From JAYOEY01 sp038120295 (GTDB taxonomy: Bacteria; Pseudomonadota; Alphaproteobacteria; MPNO01; UBA2964): a stretch of DNA of 64,000 bases. Where the stretch lies: contig JAYOLL010000011.1 in NCBI GenBank assembly GCA_038120295.1, positions 1 to 64,000 on the forward strand, in the 5' to 3' direction. The translations under genes were made by a program, and so were the position numbers. Positions 34,931 to 43,108 of this stretch are shown one piece after another; within the stretch, counting starts at the first letter, position 1; each line of letters starts with the position of its first letter. Below the pieces are notes generated by a model. It worked only from the letters and a program-made list of their open reading frames with translations, made no database searches and had not been told where the DNA came from.

Positions 34931-36439
34931 ATGCCGGATACCCAGGATTCTAAAAATAACGGGGGATCGAAAAATGACGGGCTGATCCGTTGCGACGCCT
35001 GTCCGGTACTGTGCCGAATTCGCGAAGGCCGCAGTGGCGCGTGCGACCGTTATGCGAATGTCGAAGGCCGGCTGGTGCGCACCGATCCGCTGGTCGTCGC
35101 CCAGAAGGTTCTCGATGAAGACGGTGAGATGGTGCCGTTCGTGGCCGCATCCGAAAGCTGGGACGGTTCGCTGGTCAGCCAGGCACCAACCTTCCTGACC
35201 GGGATCGGCTCCACCACGACCTATCCCGATTACAAGCCTGCCCCCTTCATCGTTTCGTCCGAACAGGACGGCGTCGACATGGTGACCGTTGTCAGCGAGG
35301 GCGTGTTTTCCTACTGCGGCGTCAAGGTCAAGATCGACACAGACGCCTATATCGGTCCCGAGCCGGCTGCAGTCCGGGTCGATGGCGAACAGGTCGGTCA
35401 TGTGACGACCGCCGAATACGGTTCCCAGATGCTGGCGATCGGCGGGGTACGGCACCTGACGGGAGGCAGCAAAAAGGAAGGCACGGTCACCTGCGATACC
35501 ATGCTGCGTCTGTGCAACAAGCAGCCGGTCGAAATGACGGTCGACGGGGGCGCCCAGATCATCGTGCAGGCGGGCAAGCCGCCCATCGTGAACGGCGTGC
35601 AGGAGGAACGCATGCGCGTCGGTTGCGGATCCGCTGCCGTAGGCATTTTCGCACCGCAATGGCACAACCATGTGGACGAGGTCATCGTCGTCGACGATCA
35701 CATCACCGCCGTTCTTTCCGAACACCAGGCCGGGCAGTTTCTCGATATGCCGGTCTGCGGCATTAAGGTACGCGGTCGCCGGTCGACCGCGGGCCGCTAC
35801 TTCCAGGTTGCCGATCATGGCGCCGGCTGGGGAGGAACGAACATCCAGGACCCGCTGGAAATCATCGATCGGATCGACGAAAAGGTCGCCTGGCCCGGCC
35901 TTCGTCTCCTGATGGTGTCGACCACGGGGCAGGACTCTGCCTATTTCGTGCTGGACGACGAGCTGAAGCCGGTACCGGCCGATATGCCGGATCCGGTGAA
36001 AATCGTGGTCGACCGAATTGGCGAGAACTGCGAACCGGCGCTGTGCTCGGTGATGTTCATGGGGGGCGCCGGCGGAAGCCTCAGGGCTGGGGTGACGATC
36101 AATCCCGTCAGGCTCACGCGATCCGTACGGGATACGCTGACGCGGGTGACCTGCGGCGGCGCACCGGTTTTCGTCTGGCCCGGCGGCGGCATCACCCTGC
36201 TGGTGGATGTGAACGAGATGCCGGACAATTCCTTCGGCTACGTGCCCACCCCGGCGCTTGTCGCGCCCATCGAGTTCACGGTGAATCGCGCCGATTACGA
36301 GGCGCTCGGCGGCTATATGGACCGTATCCGGCCTTTGGACGATGTGCTGGCGGAGGTCGACTCGGTCCGCTCCGTTCCCTGGCGGCCGTCGCACCCCTGG
36401 CCGCTCGACAATACCGGCGAAAGGGACACGACCGGTTGA
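34931..36439 (+). CDS. 6-hydroxynicotinate reductase-like iron-sulfur protein
   Basis: This 502-residue protein starts after GGGAGG. A four-Cys motif near the N terminus (C21, C24, C28 and C38: CDACPVLCRIREGRSGAC) suggests a 4Fe-4S cluster, and the whole protein resembles entries called 6-hydroxynicotinate reductase. In Eubacterium and Azorhizobium that enzyme uses reduced ferredoxin to convert 6-hydroxynicotinate to 1,4,5,6-tetrahydro-6-oxonicotinate. The remainder is Gly/Val-rich and lacks the radical-SAM CxxxCxxC. It is followed with a 1-base overlap by a UPF0280 gene and then DUF1185, and is divergent from korAB. The substrate may be another hydroxylated N-heterocycle, and the name rests on family resemblance. 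Confidence 0.75.
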   Translation: MPDTQDSKNNGGSKNDGLIRCDACPVLCRIREGRSGACDRYANVEGRLVRTDPLVVAQKVLDEDGEMVPFVAASESWDGSLVSQAPTFLTGIGSTTTYPDYKPAPFIVSSEQDGVDMVTVVSEGVFSYCGVKVKIDTDAYIGPEPAAVRVDGEQVGHVTTAEYGSQMLAIGGVRHLTGGSKKEGTVTCDTMLRLCNKQPVEMTVDGGAQIIVQAGKPPIVNGVQEERMRVGCGSAAVGIFAPQWHNHVDEVIVVDDHITAVLSEHQAGQFLDMPVCGIKVRGRRSTAGRYFQVADHGAGWGGTNIQDPLEIIDRIDEKVAWPGLRLLMVSTTGQDSAYFVLDDELKPVPADMPDPVKIVVDRIGENCEPALCSVMFMGGAGGSLRAGVTINPVRLTRSVRDTLTRVTCGGAPVFVWPGGGITLLVDVNEMPDNSFGYVPTPALVAPIEFTVNRADYEALGGYMDRIRPLDDVLAEVDSVRSVPWRPSHPWPLDNTGERDTTG

Positions 36440-37296
36440 TGCCGGGAGCCCAGATCGCGTTGCTGCCGGATGGCAGGCGGCTGCATCTGAACCACGGGCC
36501 GATCGATCTGATCGTCGAGGCCTTCGGGGCAGGGACGGAGATGGAGCTTGCCTGTCGTCAGGCCGTGGACAACTTTCCCGATATCCTGCCCGGTCTGGTT
36601 TCCGAACTATCCGATCTGCGTCGTCCGGTTGGCGAACCGCTAAGGGGCCCGGTTGCCTGTCGGATGAGAGAAGCCTGCCTGCCTCATGACGGCGTCTTCG
36701 TCACCCCGATGGCGGCGGTCGCGGGGTCTGTGGCAGACCATATGCTGGCCGCGCTGATCGAAGGGCGGGCTCTGGAAAAGGCCTATGTCAATAACGGCGG
36801 CGACATCGCGCTTTATCTCGCCGAAGGCGCTTCGCTGACGGCCGGCCTGGTCGCCGATTACCATTTGCCGTCGCTCGATGCGTCCTGCGAGATCGGCTAT
36901 TCGATGCCGGTTCGGGGCATCGCGACCAGCGGCTGGAAGGGCAGGAGCCATTCGCTCGGCATTGCCGACTCCGTTACCGTTCTGGCGAAGAATGCCGCTG
37001 CTGCCGATGTCGCGGCGACGCTGATCGCCAACGCGGTCGATGCTGAAGACCCGGCCGTGCGGCGCGCGCCCGCGTCGGATCTGGACCCCGACAGCGATCT
37101 TGGCGACCGGCTGGTGACGGTCGATGTCGACCCGTTACGTCAGGAGACTGTGGATGAAGCCCTGTCGCGGGGAGAGGCGTCGGCGGAGGATATGGCGCGG
37201 GCTGGACACATCGTTGCCGCGGTGCTGGTATTGCAGGGAAGTTACAGGACGGTTGGCGATGCGCCGGCGGGGCTTCTGTCCGCCGCTGCGGCCTGA
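36439..37296 (+). CDS. UPF0280 family protein (ApbE superfamily)
   Basis: I use the ATG at 36439 (285 aa), which overlaps the previous stop in TGATG, rather than the longer frame inside the upstream gene. Features are VTPMAAVAGSVADHMLAAL near residue 95, AYVNNGGDIALYL near residue 120, and ATSGWKGRSHSLGIADSVTV near residue 170. These match UPF0280 and the ApbE flavin-transferase fold (AGS/A, NNGGD, TSG). ApbE proteins attach FMN covalently to partner enzymes. I infer this one may mature or assist the adjacent reductase, but no direct evidence is visible. Confidence 0.8.
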   Translation: MPGAQIALLPDGRRLHLNHGPIDLIVEAFGAGTEMELACRQAVDNFPDILPGLVSELSDLRRPVGEPLRGPVACRMREACLPHDGVFVTPMAAVAGSVADHMLAALIEGRALEKAYVNNGGDIALYLAEGASLTAGLVADYHLPSLDASCEIGYSMPVRGIATSGWKGRSHSLGIADSVTVLAKNAAAADVAATLIANAVDAEDPAVRRAPASDLDPDSDLGDRLVTVDVDPLRQETVDEALSRGEASAEDMARAGHIVAAVLVLQGSYRTVGDAPAGLLSAAAA

Positions 37297-37326
37297 ATTT
37301 AATAACAGCGAAACCCGGAGAGAGAA

Positions 37327-37962
37327 ATGGACGACGGACGCTCAATCACCGACATACAACCCCACGCAGCGGGCAATTTCGGGCCGCTCGTGAAGGTCCG
37401 AAAGTTCGTCACCCATGTCGAGGAAATCCTGCACGATTTCGGGCCGACCGCCGACCGTCCCTGGGTCAAGGGGTTTATCGCTGCGGTCTGCGCGAACCCC
37501 TATGCCGGCCGGTACCAGGAAGACCTGATGCCCATGATGGACGCGTTGAAGCCATTGGGGGCCGCCATGTCGGAGCGGCTGATCGCCACGATGGGCGGGG
37601 CGGACAAGGTCACCGGCTACGGCAAGTCCGCGCTGGTTGGCGAGAACGGAGAACTCGAGCACGCGGCTATGTGGCATGTGCCTGGCGGTTACGCGATGCG
37701 CGAACTTATCCAGCCGTCCAAGGCGATCGTGCCGTCATCCATGAAGGTCGCGGGGCCCGGTCGACCTGTCGATATTCCGCTCGGCCACGTCAATGCAGCC
37801 TATGTGCGGAGCTATTTCGACTCGATCGAATGCTCGATCCCCGACGCGCCGCGCGCCGACGAAATCGTCTGGATCCTCGCCATGATGACCGGCCCGCGGA
37901 TCAACAACCGGGCCGGCGGCCTACAGGAAGAAGACGTGATCGGCGAGGACGGCAACCGCTGA
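37327..37962 (+). CDS. DUF1185 ('amino acid synthesis') family protein
   Basis: This 211-residue protein is preceded by CCGGAGAG. Recognisable pieces are VRKFVTHVEEILHDFG near the N terminus, NPYAGRYQEDL (a very conserved family segment), GKSALVGENGELEHAAMWH, and a C-terminal MMTGPRINNRAGG. Structures known for the family show a chorismate-mutase-like trimer fold, but the reaction is not established. Conserved His and Glu residues in the HAAMWH region could be catalytic. It is the third gene of the reductase operon and ends at a strong terminator. Confidence 0.82.
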   Translation: MDDGRSITDIQPHAAGNFGPLVKVRKFVTHVEEILHDFGPTADRPWVKGFIAAVCANPYAGRYQEDLMPMMDALKPLGAAMSERLIATMGGADKVTGYGKSALVGENGELEHAAMWHVPGGYAMRELIQPSKAIVPSSMKVAGPGRPVDIPLGHVNAAYVRSYFDSIECSIPDAPRADEIVWILAMMTGPRINNRAGGLQEEDVIGEDGNR

Positions 37963-37973
37963 TCCTGAAATGA

Positions 37974-38000
37974 AAAGAGCGGGACCAGCCCGCTCTTTTT
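37974..38000 (+). terminator. Rho-independent terminator after the reductase operon
   Basis: The stem AAAGAGCGGG (37974-37983) / CCCGCTCTTT (37989-37998) is perfect over 10 bp with a 5-base loop and ends in a T run. Confidence 0.92.
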
Positions 38001-38007
38001 TCGTGAA

Positions 38008-38030
38008 GGGGCGGGTTTCGAGCCCGCCCC
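38008..38030. terminator. Second hairpin, probably for the minus-strand flavin reductase gene
   Basis: GGGGCGGG (38008-38015) / CCCGCCCC (38023-38030) form an 8-bp stem. The loop TTTCGAG and the GGCGGGTTT core resemble the inverted repeat at 27337. On the minus strand the preceding terminator's A run supplies T residues further on. Confidence 0.6.
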
Positions 38031-38055
38031 GGACAGGTTTCCGCTCGGACGGCGT

Positions 38056-38781
38056 CTACGCCTCTTCCTTCTTGTAGATATCCCACTCGCTCTTGATGCG
38101 TTTCCAGTGGTCGGAGTCGGTATGCTCGCCGATCTGGCCGGGGCGGAACTCCTCGCCCTTCGGGCCCGGCATCGTGAAGACATGGTCGATATGGGTGTAG
38201 TCCATATAGCCCATGCGGGCGAGCGGCTGGATCTTGACCCAGTCGACCTTCCCGTCGGTCAGCGCGTTGTCGTTGATATGGATGCCGACGACCTGGCCGA
38301 TCACCACGTGATGCACCGACTTCGCGTTGTTGGCCGGCAGGGTGATGGTCGCATGGTGTCTGCATTCGAGGTTCACCGGCGATTCCGCAACCCGCGGGCA
38401 TTTGACGATGTTGCAGGGCGCAGGCGTCAGCCCGGCCATCGCCATCTCGTCGACATCGGGCGGCACATGTTTGGACGACATGTTGACGTGCTCGCGCAGC
38501 TCGTAGGTCGCCATGTTGTAGACGAACTCGCCGGTGTCCTCGGCGTTGACGACCGAGTCCTTGCGCCGCGGCGCCGCGCCTTCCTCGTCGATCGCACCGG
38601 AGCCCGAGAAGAACACGAAGGGCGGGTCGTAAGCGAGCTGGTTGGAAATCGAAAACGGGGCGAGATTGACGATCCCGTCATGGGAAAGCGAGCTGATCCA
38701 GCCGATCGGGCGCGGCACGACGCACGCCTTGAACGGGTTGAAGGGCAGGCCGTGATCGTCGTTTTGCGGTTCGTAGAACAT
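38056..38781 (-). CDS. Flavin reductase-like FMN-binding split-barrel protein
   Basis: 241 residues. The family opening is VVPRPIGWISSLSHDGIVNLAPFSISNQL (residues about 20-48), followed by PPFVFFSGSG and a later NAKSVHHVVIGQVVGIHINDNAL. These place it in the flavoredoxin/flavin reductase-like domain group, which binds FMN and often partners oxygenases or redox enzymes. It is the last gene of the minus-strand operon starting at the hydantoinase A promoter (45242), 68 bases after the molybdenum hydroxylase gene. An FMN link with the flavin-dependent steps of the locus is possible. Confidence 0.85.
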   Translation of the reverse strand: MFYEPQNDDHGLPFNPFKACVVPRPIGWISSLSHDGIVNLAPFSISNQLAYDPPFVFFSGSGAIDEEGAAPRRKDSVVNAEDTGEFVYNMATYELREHVNMSSKHVPPDVDEMAMAGLTPAPCNIVKCPRVAESPVNLECRHHATITLPANNAKSVHHVVIGQVVGIHINDNALTDGKVDWVKIQPLARMGYMDYTHIDHVFTMPGPKGEEFRPGQIGEHTDSDHWKRIKSEWDIYKKEEA

Positions 38782-38849
38782 GTAAGGGGCTCCCTGTTAG
38801 CGCTTGTTGTTCCTGAGTGTAGCGCGCAAGGGATCGGAAGGGGAGAGCG

Positions 38850-41198
38850 CTAGCTCTTTGCCGCCCGGATCGCCTCCCAAACGCGGTGCGGCGTCGCCGG
38901 CGCGTCGAGATGCGTCACACCCTCCGGCGCCAGCGCATCGAGGATCGCGTTCATGACAGCCGCCATCGAGCCGCCGTTGCCGGCCTCGCCGCAGCCTTTC
39001 ACGCCGAGCGGGTTGGTGGCGCAGGGCACGTTGCGGGTCGAGAAATCGATTTCGCACATGTCGTCGGCCCGGGGCATGGCGTAATCCATGTAGGAGCCGG
39101 TGACGAGCTGGCCGTCTGAATCGTAAACCGTGTGCTCCAGCAGCACCTGCCCGACGCCCTGGACGATGCCGCCCTGCACCTGGCCCTCGACCACCAGCGG
39201 GTTGATGACCACGCCGAAATCGTCGACCACGGTGTAGCGGACGATCTTCGTTTCTCCGGTCTCCGGCTCGATCTCTACCTCGCAGACATGGCAGCCGTTG
39301 GGGAAGGACGACGGCGAGGAATCGTGCACCGCCTTGTTGTTGAGGCTCGACGGCACACCGTCCGGCAGGTCTCCGGCTTCGCGCAGTTTCTTCGCGAGGT
39401 TCATCACGTCGATGGTCCGGTCGGTGCCGGCGACGGTGAAAGTACCAGCGGAGAATTCGATATCCTCCTCGGCGGCTTCCAGAACATGAGCGGCGGCCTT
39501 CCTGCCGACCTCTATAATTTCCCCGGCGCAGTCGGCGATGGCGTTGCCGGCGCCGACAAGCGTCTTCGACCCGCCGGAGCCTGACGCGCCAGGGCTCATC
39601 AGGTCGGAATCGTTCTGAATGACCTCGATGGCTTCATAGGGAATGCCGAGTTTCTCGGCAAGGATCTGGGCGAACGGCGTACGGTGGCTGGTGCCCATGT
39701 CCTTTGCGCCCGTAATCAGCGCGACCGTGCCATCCTCGCGGAACCGTATGTCGGCAAGCTCGCCCGCCGCGCCGGTGTTTTCCAGATACATGGTGACGGA
39801 AATGCCGCGCAGCTTTCCCGCATCGGCAGAAGCCTTGCGGCGGGATTCGAACCCGTTCCAGTCGGCGCGCTCAAGCGCGGAGTCCATGATCGCCTCGAAC
39901 TCCCCGGAATCGTATGTCTGGCCGTTGGGCGCCTTGTAGGGGAAAGCATCCGGTGGAATCAGGTTGCGGCGACGGATTTCGACCCGATCGATGCCCATCT
40001 CGCGCGCCGCGCGGTCAATCACCTGCTCCATGATGTATTTGGATTCGGGCCGTCCCGCGCCGCGATAGGGACCGGTCGGCACGGTGTTAGAGAACATCGC
40101 CTGCGTGTTGTAGGAGAAGGCCGGCGTTTTGTAGACGCTGACGATATTGCGGCAGATGACGTTGGTCATCGGCGCCGGGCCCATCGCCGTCAGATATGCG
40201 CCGACATTGCCGACGCCCGTACAGCGGAGCCCCAGGAAATGCCCTTCGGCGTCGAGCGCAAGCTCGGCGGTGATATCGCTGTCGCGTCCCTGGTGGTCGG
40301 AGACGAAGCTTTCCGAGCGGTCGCCGGTCCACTTGACCGGGCGTCCCAGCTTGCGCGCGGCGTACAGGACCGAGATCGCCTCGACGAACGCAGCACCTTT
40401 CATGCCGAACGAGCCGCCGACATCGTTGGAGATGATCCGGAACCGGTCCGGATCGACCTTGAAGATCGCCTTCGCAAGCGTGTTCTTCGGCCCCATCACG
40501 CCCTGGGTTGGCATGTGGACGGTGAACCGTTCCGTCGATGCGTCGTATTCGCCGATGACGCAGCGCGGCTCCATTGCGTTCACCACGATGCGGGTCGAGT
40601 CGATCTTGACCGTCGAGACATGCGCGGCGCTCGCAAATGCGGCGTCGGTCGCCTCGTCGTCGCCGACGAAGAAATCGAGGCAGACATTGCCCGGCGCATC
40701 GTCATGCAGCAGAGGCGCGCCGACCTTTGCGGCGTCTTCCGCGTCGATGACGGCAGGGAGGGGAGAAATATCGACCGCGACGGCTTCCGCCGCGTCCTGC
40801 GCCTGCGCCGCCGTTTCGGCGATCACCACGGCGATCGGCTCGCCGACATGGCGTACGCGTCCCTGTGAGAGACCGGTGCGCGGCGGCACGTAATAGCCGC
40901 TGCCGTCCCTGTTCTTGAGCGGCAGGCCGCTCGGAATGTTGCCGATCCCGTCGGCGACAAGGTCGGCAGCGGTATAGACAGCGAGTACGCCCGGCATGGA
41001 GGAGGCAGCGCTCGCGTCGATAGAGTTGATATCGCCGTGTCCGACCGGGCTGCGGACGAAGCGGGCGTATACCTGACCGTCGACATTGGTGTCGTCCGTG
41101 TATTCGCCTCCGCCGGTCAGATGGCGCGGGTCTTCGCTACGCGTAACGGGCTGACCGATGCCGAAATTGAGAGGGATGTCTTGCGATGCCGTCGCCAT
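38850..41198 (-). CDS. Xanthine dehydrogenase family molybdopterin-binding (large) subunit
   Basis: I use the ATG at 41198 after AGGAG (782 aa). Family landmarks are RSEDPRHLTGGGEYTDD at the N terminus, GGSFGMKGAAFVE in the middle, PTGPYRGAGRPESKYIMEQ, and the active-site Glu in VKGCGEAGNGGS near the C terminus. The CO-dehydrogenase AYRCSFR loop is absent, so it is a hydroxylase of N-heterocycles or aldehydes rather than CODH. No [2Fe-2S] or FAD subunit gene is next to it, which is unusual because such enzymes normally need all three. It lies 22 bases downstream of hydantoinase B, in one operon. Confidence 0.9.
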   Translation of the reverse strand: MATASQDIPLNFGIGQPVTRSEDPRHLTGGGEYTDDTNVDGQVYARFVRSPVGHGDINSIDASAASSMPGVLAVYTAADLVADGIGNIPSGLPLKNRDGSGYYVPPRTGLSQGRVRHVGEPIAVVIAETAAQAQDAAEAVAVDISPLPAVIDAEDAAKVGAPLLHDDAPGNVCLDFFVGDDEATDAAFASAAHVSTVKIDSTRIVVNAMEPRCVIGEYDASTERFTVHMPTQGVMGPKNTLAKAIFKVDPDRFRIISNDVGGSFGMKGAAFVEAISVLYAARKLGRPVKWTGDRSESFVSDHQGRDSDITAELALDAEGHFLGLRCTGVGNVGAYLTAMGPAPMTNVICRNIVSVYKTPAFSYNTQAMFSNTVPTGPYRGAGRPESKYIMEQVIDRAAREMGIDRVEIRRRNLIPPDAFPYKAPNGQTYDSGEFEAIMDSALERADWNGFESRRKASADAGKLRGISVTMYLENTGAAGELADIRFREDGTVALITGAKDMGTSHRTPFAQILAEKLGIPYEAIEVIQNDSDLMSPGASGSGGSKTLVGAGNAIADCAGEIIEVGRKAAAHVLEAAEEDIEFSAGTFTVAGTDRTIDVMNLAKKLREAGDLPDGVPSSLNNKAVHDSSPSSFPNGCHVCEVEIEPETGETKIVRYTVVDDFGVVINPLVVEGQVQGGIVQGVGQVLLEHTVYDSDGQLVTGSYMDYAMPRADDMCEIDFSTRNVPCATNPLGVKGCGEAGNGGSMAAVMNAILDALAPEGVTHLDAPATPHRVWEAIRAAKS

Positions 41199-41220
41199 GT
41201 CTGCCGACTCCTGATGCCTG

Positions 41221-42951
41221 TTACGCGCGGCGCGCTTCGGTTGCGGGCAGGTCGATTGAAATGCCGTCCGGGTCGAAGACGACGCCGAACATCTCTTCGG
41301 CCTGTTCGCGTGTGTAATACCCCCGCAGCACATCGCGCTCAACCAGCGCCGGGTCGCGCTCGAACGGGTTGCCGAACCCGCCCCCGCCGGGGGTCGATAC
41401 GCGGATCGTATCGCCCGGTTCGATATGAATGTCCTGATCCTTGGACAGATGCGGCGGGGTGTAGGTTTCGCCCTTGCGGTCGACCACTACCCGGTTGACG
41501 CCGCCGTCGGATCCACCAAGCGCGCCCTGAGGCCCGGTGCGACCGTGATCCATCACCATGGATGCGCGCGCCGTGCCGCGGCGCAGATTGATCTTGTAGT
41601 TGACGCCGAACCCGCCGCGCGTCTTTCCGGCGCCGCCGGAGCCTTCGTGCAGCGAAAATTCCTCGAACAGGATCGGGTAGTACTGTTCCATCACCTCGAT
41701 CGGCGTGGTCTTGGAGATGCCGATGGTCGAGCAGCCGTTGGAGATGCCGTCTCCCGCTGCGCTTCCGCCGTAGCCGCCGCCGGAAATCACATACATGACA
41801 TAGGACCGGCCCTTTTCCGGATCGCTGCCGCCGACGCAGAAATTGCCGCTGGTGCCAGCCGGCGCCGCGAACAGCTTGTCGGGGATGGCCTCGACGAGGG
41901 CGGCGAACACGGCTTCGGCGATGCGCTGGCTGACCTCCGCCGCGCAACCGGAAACCGGGCGCGGATACTCGGCATACAGGAACGTGCCTTTGGGATAGTC
42001 GATATGCAGCGGGTCGAACGTACCGGCGTTAATCGGCACTTCCGGAAAAATATGCTTCATCGCCAGGTAGACCGATGAGCATGTCGTCGCGATGACGCTG
42101 TTCATCGGGCCAAGGCAGGGCGGGGAGGAACCCGACATGTCGAAATAGAGCTCGGTGTTCTCCTTGCGGATTTTCATATCGACCTTTAGCGGCTCGTTTA
42201 CCACGCCGTCGGAATCGACATAGGCCTCGCCGTGATAATCGCCGTCGGGAATATCCGAGATGCAGGCGCGCATCAGCTGCGCCGCGCGTTGGCGCAGCTC
42301 GCCGATGGCCTGGTTGACGGTGTCCGCGCCATAACGGTCGAGCAGCTGGGTGAACTGTTTCTCGCCGACGGAAAGCGCGGCGGCCTGAGCCTTAATATCG
42401 CCGATGCGCTGGTCGGCGACGCGAATGTTGGACAGCACGATGGAGAGGATTTCCTCGTCCATCACGCCTTCCTTGTAAAGCTTGACCGGCGGCAGGCGCA
42501 GCCCTTCCTGCTCGACCTCCGTGGCGCTGGCGGAGAACCCACCCGGCACCGATCCGCCGGTGTCCGGCCAGTGGCCGGTATTGGCAAGCCAGGCGAACAG
42601 CTCGCCCTTGTAAAAGAACGGCTTCACGAACCGCACATCCATCAGATGCGTGCCGCCGAGATACGGGTCGTTGACGATGTAGACGTCGCCCGGCTTCACG
42701 TTCTTCGCGCGCTCGATCACGCATTTGGTGCCGAACTGCATAGTCCCGACGAACACCGGCAGGCCGAGCTCACCCTGCGCGATCAGGTCGCCGGTTTCCG
42801 GGTGATAGATACCGTCCGACCGGTCGAGCGCCTCGGAAATAACCGGGCTGAAGGCGGAGCGCACGAAGGCGAGGTCCATCTCGTTGCAGACCTGCTGCAG
42901 CCCGCTCTGGATGACCGCCAGGGTGACGGGGTCGAGGGGAGTTTGCGTCAT
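41221..42951 (-). CDS. Hydantoinase B/oxoprolinase family protein
   Basis: 576 residues. LDPVTLAVIQSGLQQVCNEMDLAFVRSAFSP at the N terminus, KPGDVYIVNDPYLGGTHLMD, and a C-terminal VSTPGGGGFGNPFERD are diagnostic. With the HyuA subunit it hydrolyses cyclic amides (hydantoin, oxoproline, lactams) at the expense of ATP, or in related enzymes carboxylates ketones. It is the second gene of the minus-strand operon, 157 bases after hydantoinase A, with a repeat element between them. In this context a partly reduced pyridone-type lactam is a sensible candidate substrate. Confidence 0.92.
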   Translation of the reverse strand: MTQTPLDPVTLAVIQSGLQQVCNEMDLAFVRSAFSPVISEALDRSDGIYHPETGDLIAQGELGLPVFVGTMQFGTKCVIERAKNVKPGDVYIVNDPYLGGTHLMDVRFVKPFFYKGELFAWLANTGHWPDTGGSVPGGFSASATEVEQEGLRLPPVKLYKEGVMDEEILSIVLSNIRVADQRIGDIKAQAAALSVGEKQFTQLLDRYGADTVNQAIGELRQRAAQLMRACISDIPDGDYHGEAYVDSDGVVNEPLKVDMKIRKENTELYFDMSGSSPPCLGPMNSVIATTCSSVYLAMKHIFPEVPINAGTFDPLHIDYPKGTFLYAEYPRPVSGCAAEVSQRIAEAVFAALVEAIPDKLFAAPAGTSGNFCVGGSDPEKGRSYVMYVISGGGYGGSAAGDGISNGCSTIGISKTTPIEVMEQYYPILFEEFSLHEGSGGAGKTRGGFGVNYKINLRRGTARASMVMDHGRTGPQGALGGSDGGVNRVVVDRKGETYTPPHLSKDQDIHIEPGDTIRVSTPGGGGFGNPFERDPALVERDVLRGYYTREQAEEMFGVVFDPDGISIDLPATEARRA

Positions 42952-42992
42952 TGAAAATACCTCGACTTGGCCGATGATCGCCCCGCTCCTGA

Positions 42993-43080
42993 CCTCCCCC
43001 TGTGGCCGGGGGGAGGAAACAGGTCGCGGCGGGATCCGTCCGGACTCCCTCCCTTGGCACGGGGGAGGGCTGGGGAGGGG
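42993..43080. repeat. Palindromic GC-rich repeat element between hydantoinase A and B genes
   Basis: Two purine/pyrimidine-asymmetric hairpins occur in tandem: CCTCCCCC (42993-43000) / GGGGGAGG (43009-43016), and CCCTCCC (43047-43053) / GGGAGGG (43063-43069). A further GGGGAGGGG (43072-43080) follows. This has the look of a dispersed REP-like intergenic element common in high-GC alphaproteobacteria. I see only this copy here. Confidence 0.6.
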
Positions 43081-43108
43081 GAATGGCCGGGCAATCTCAA
43101 CATCAGGA

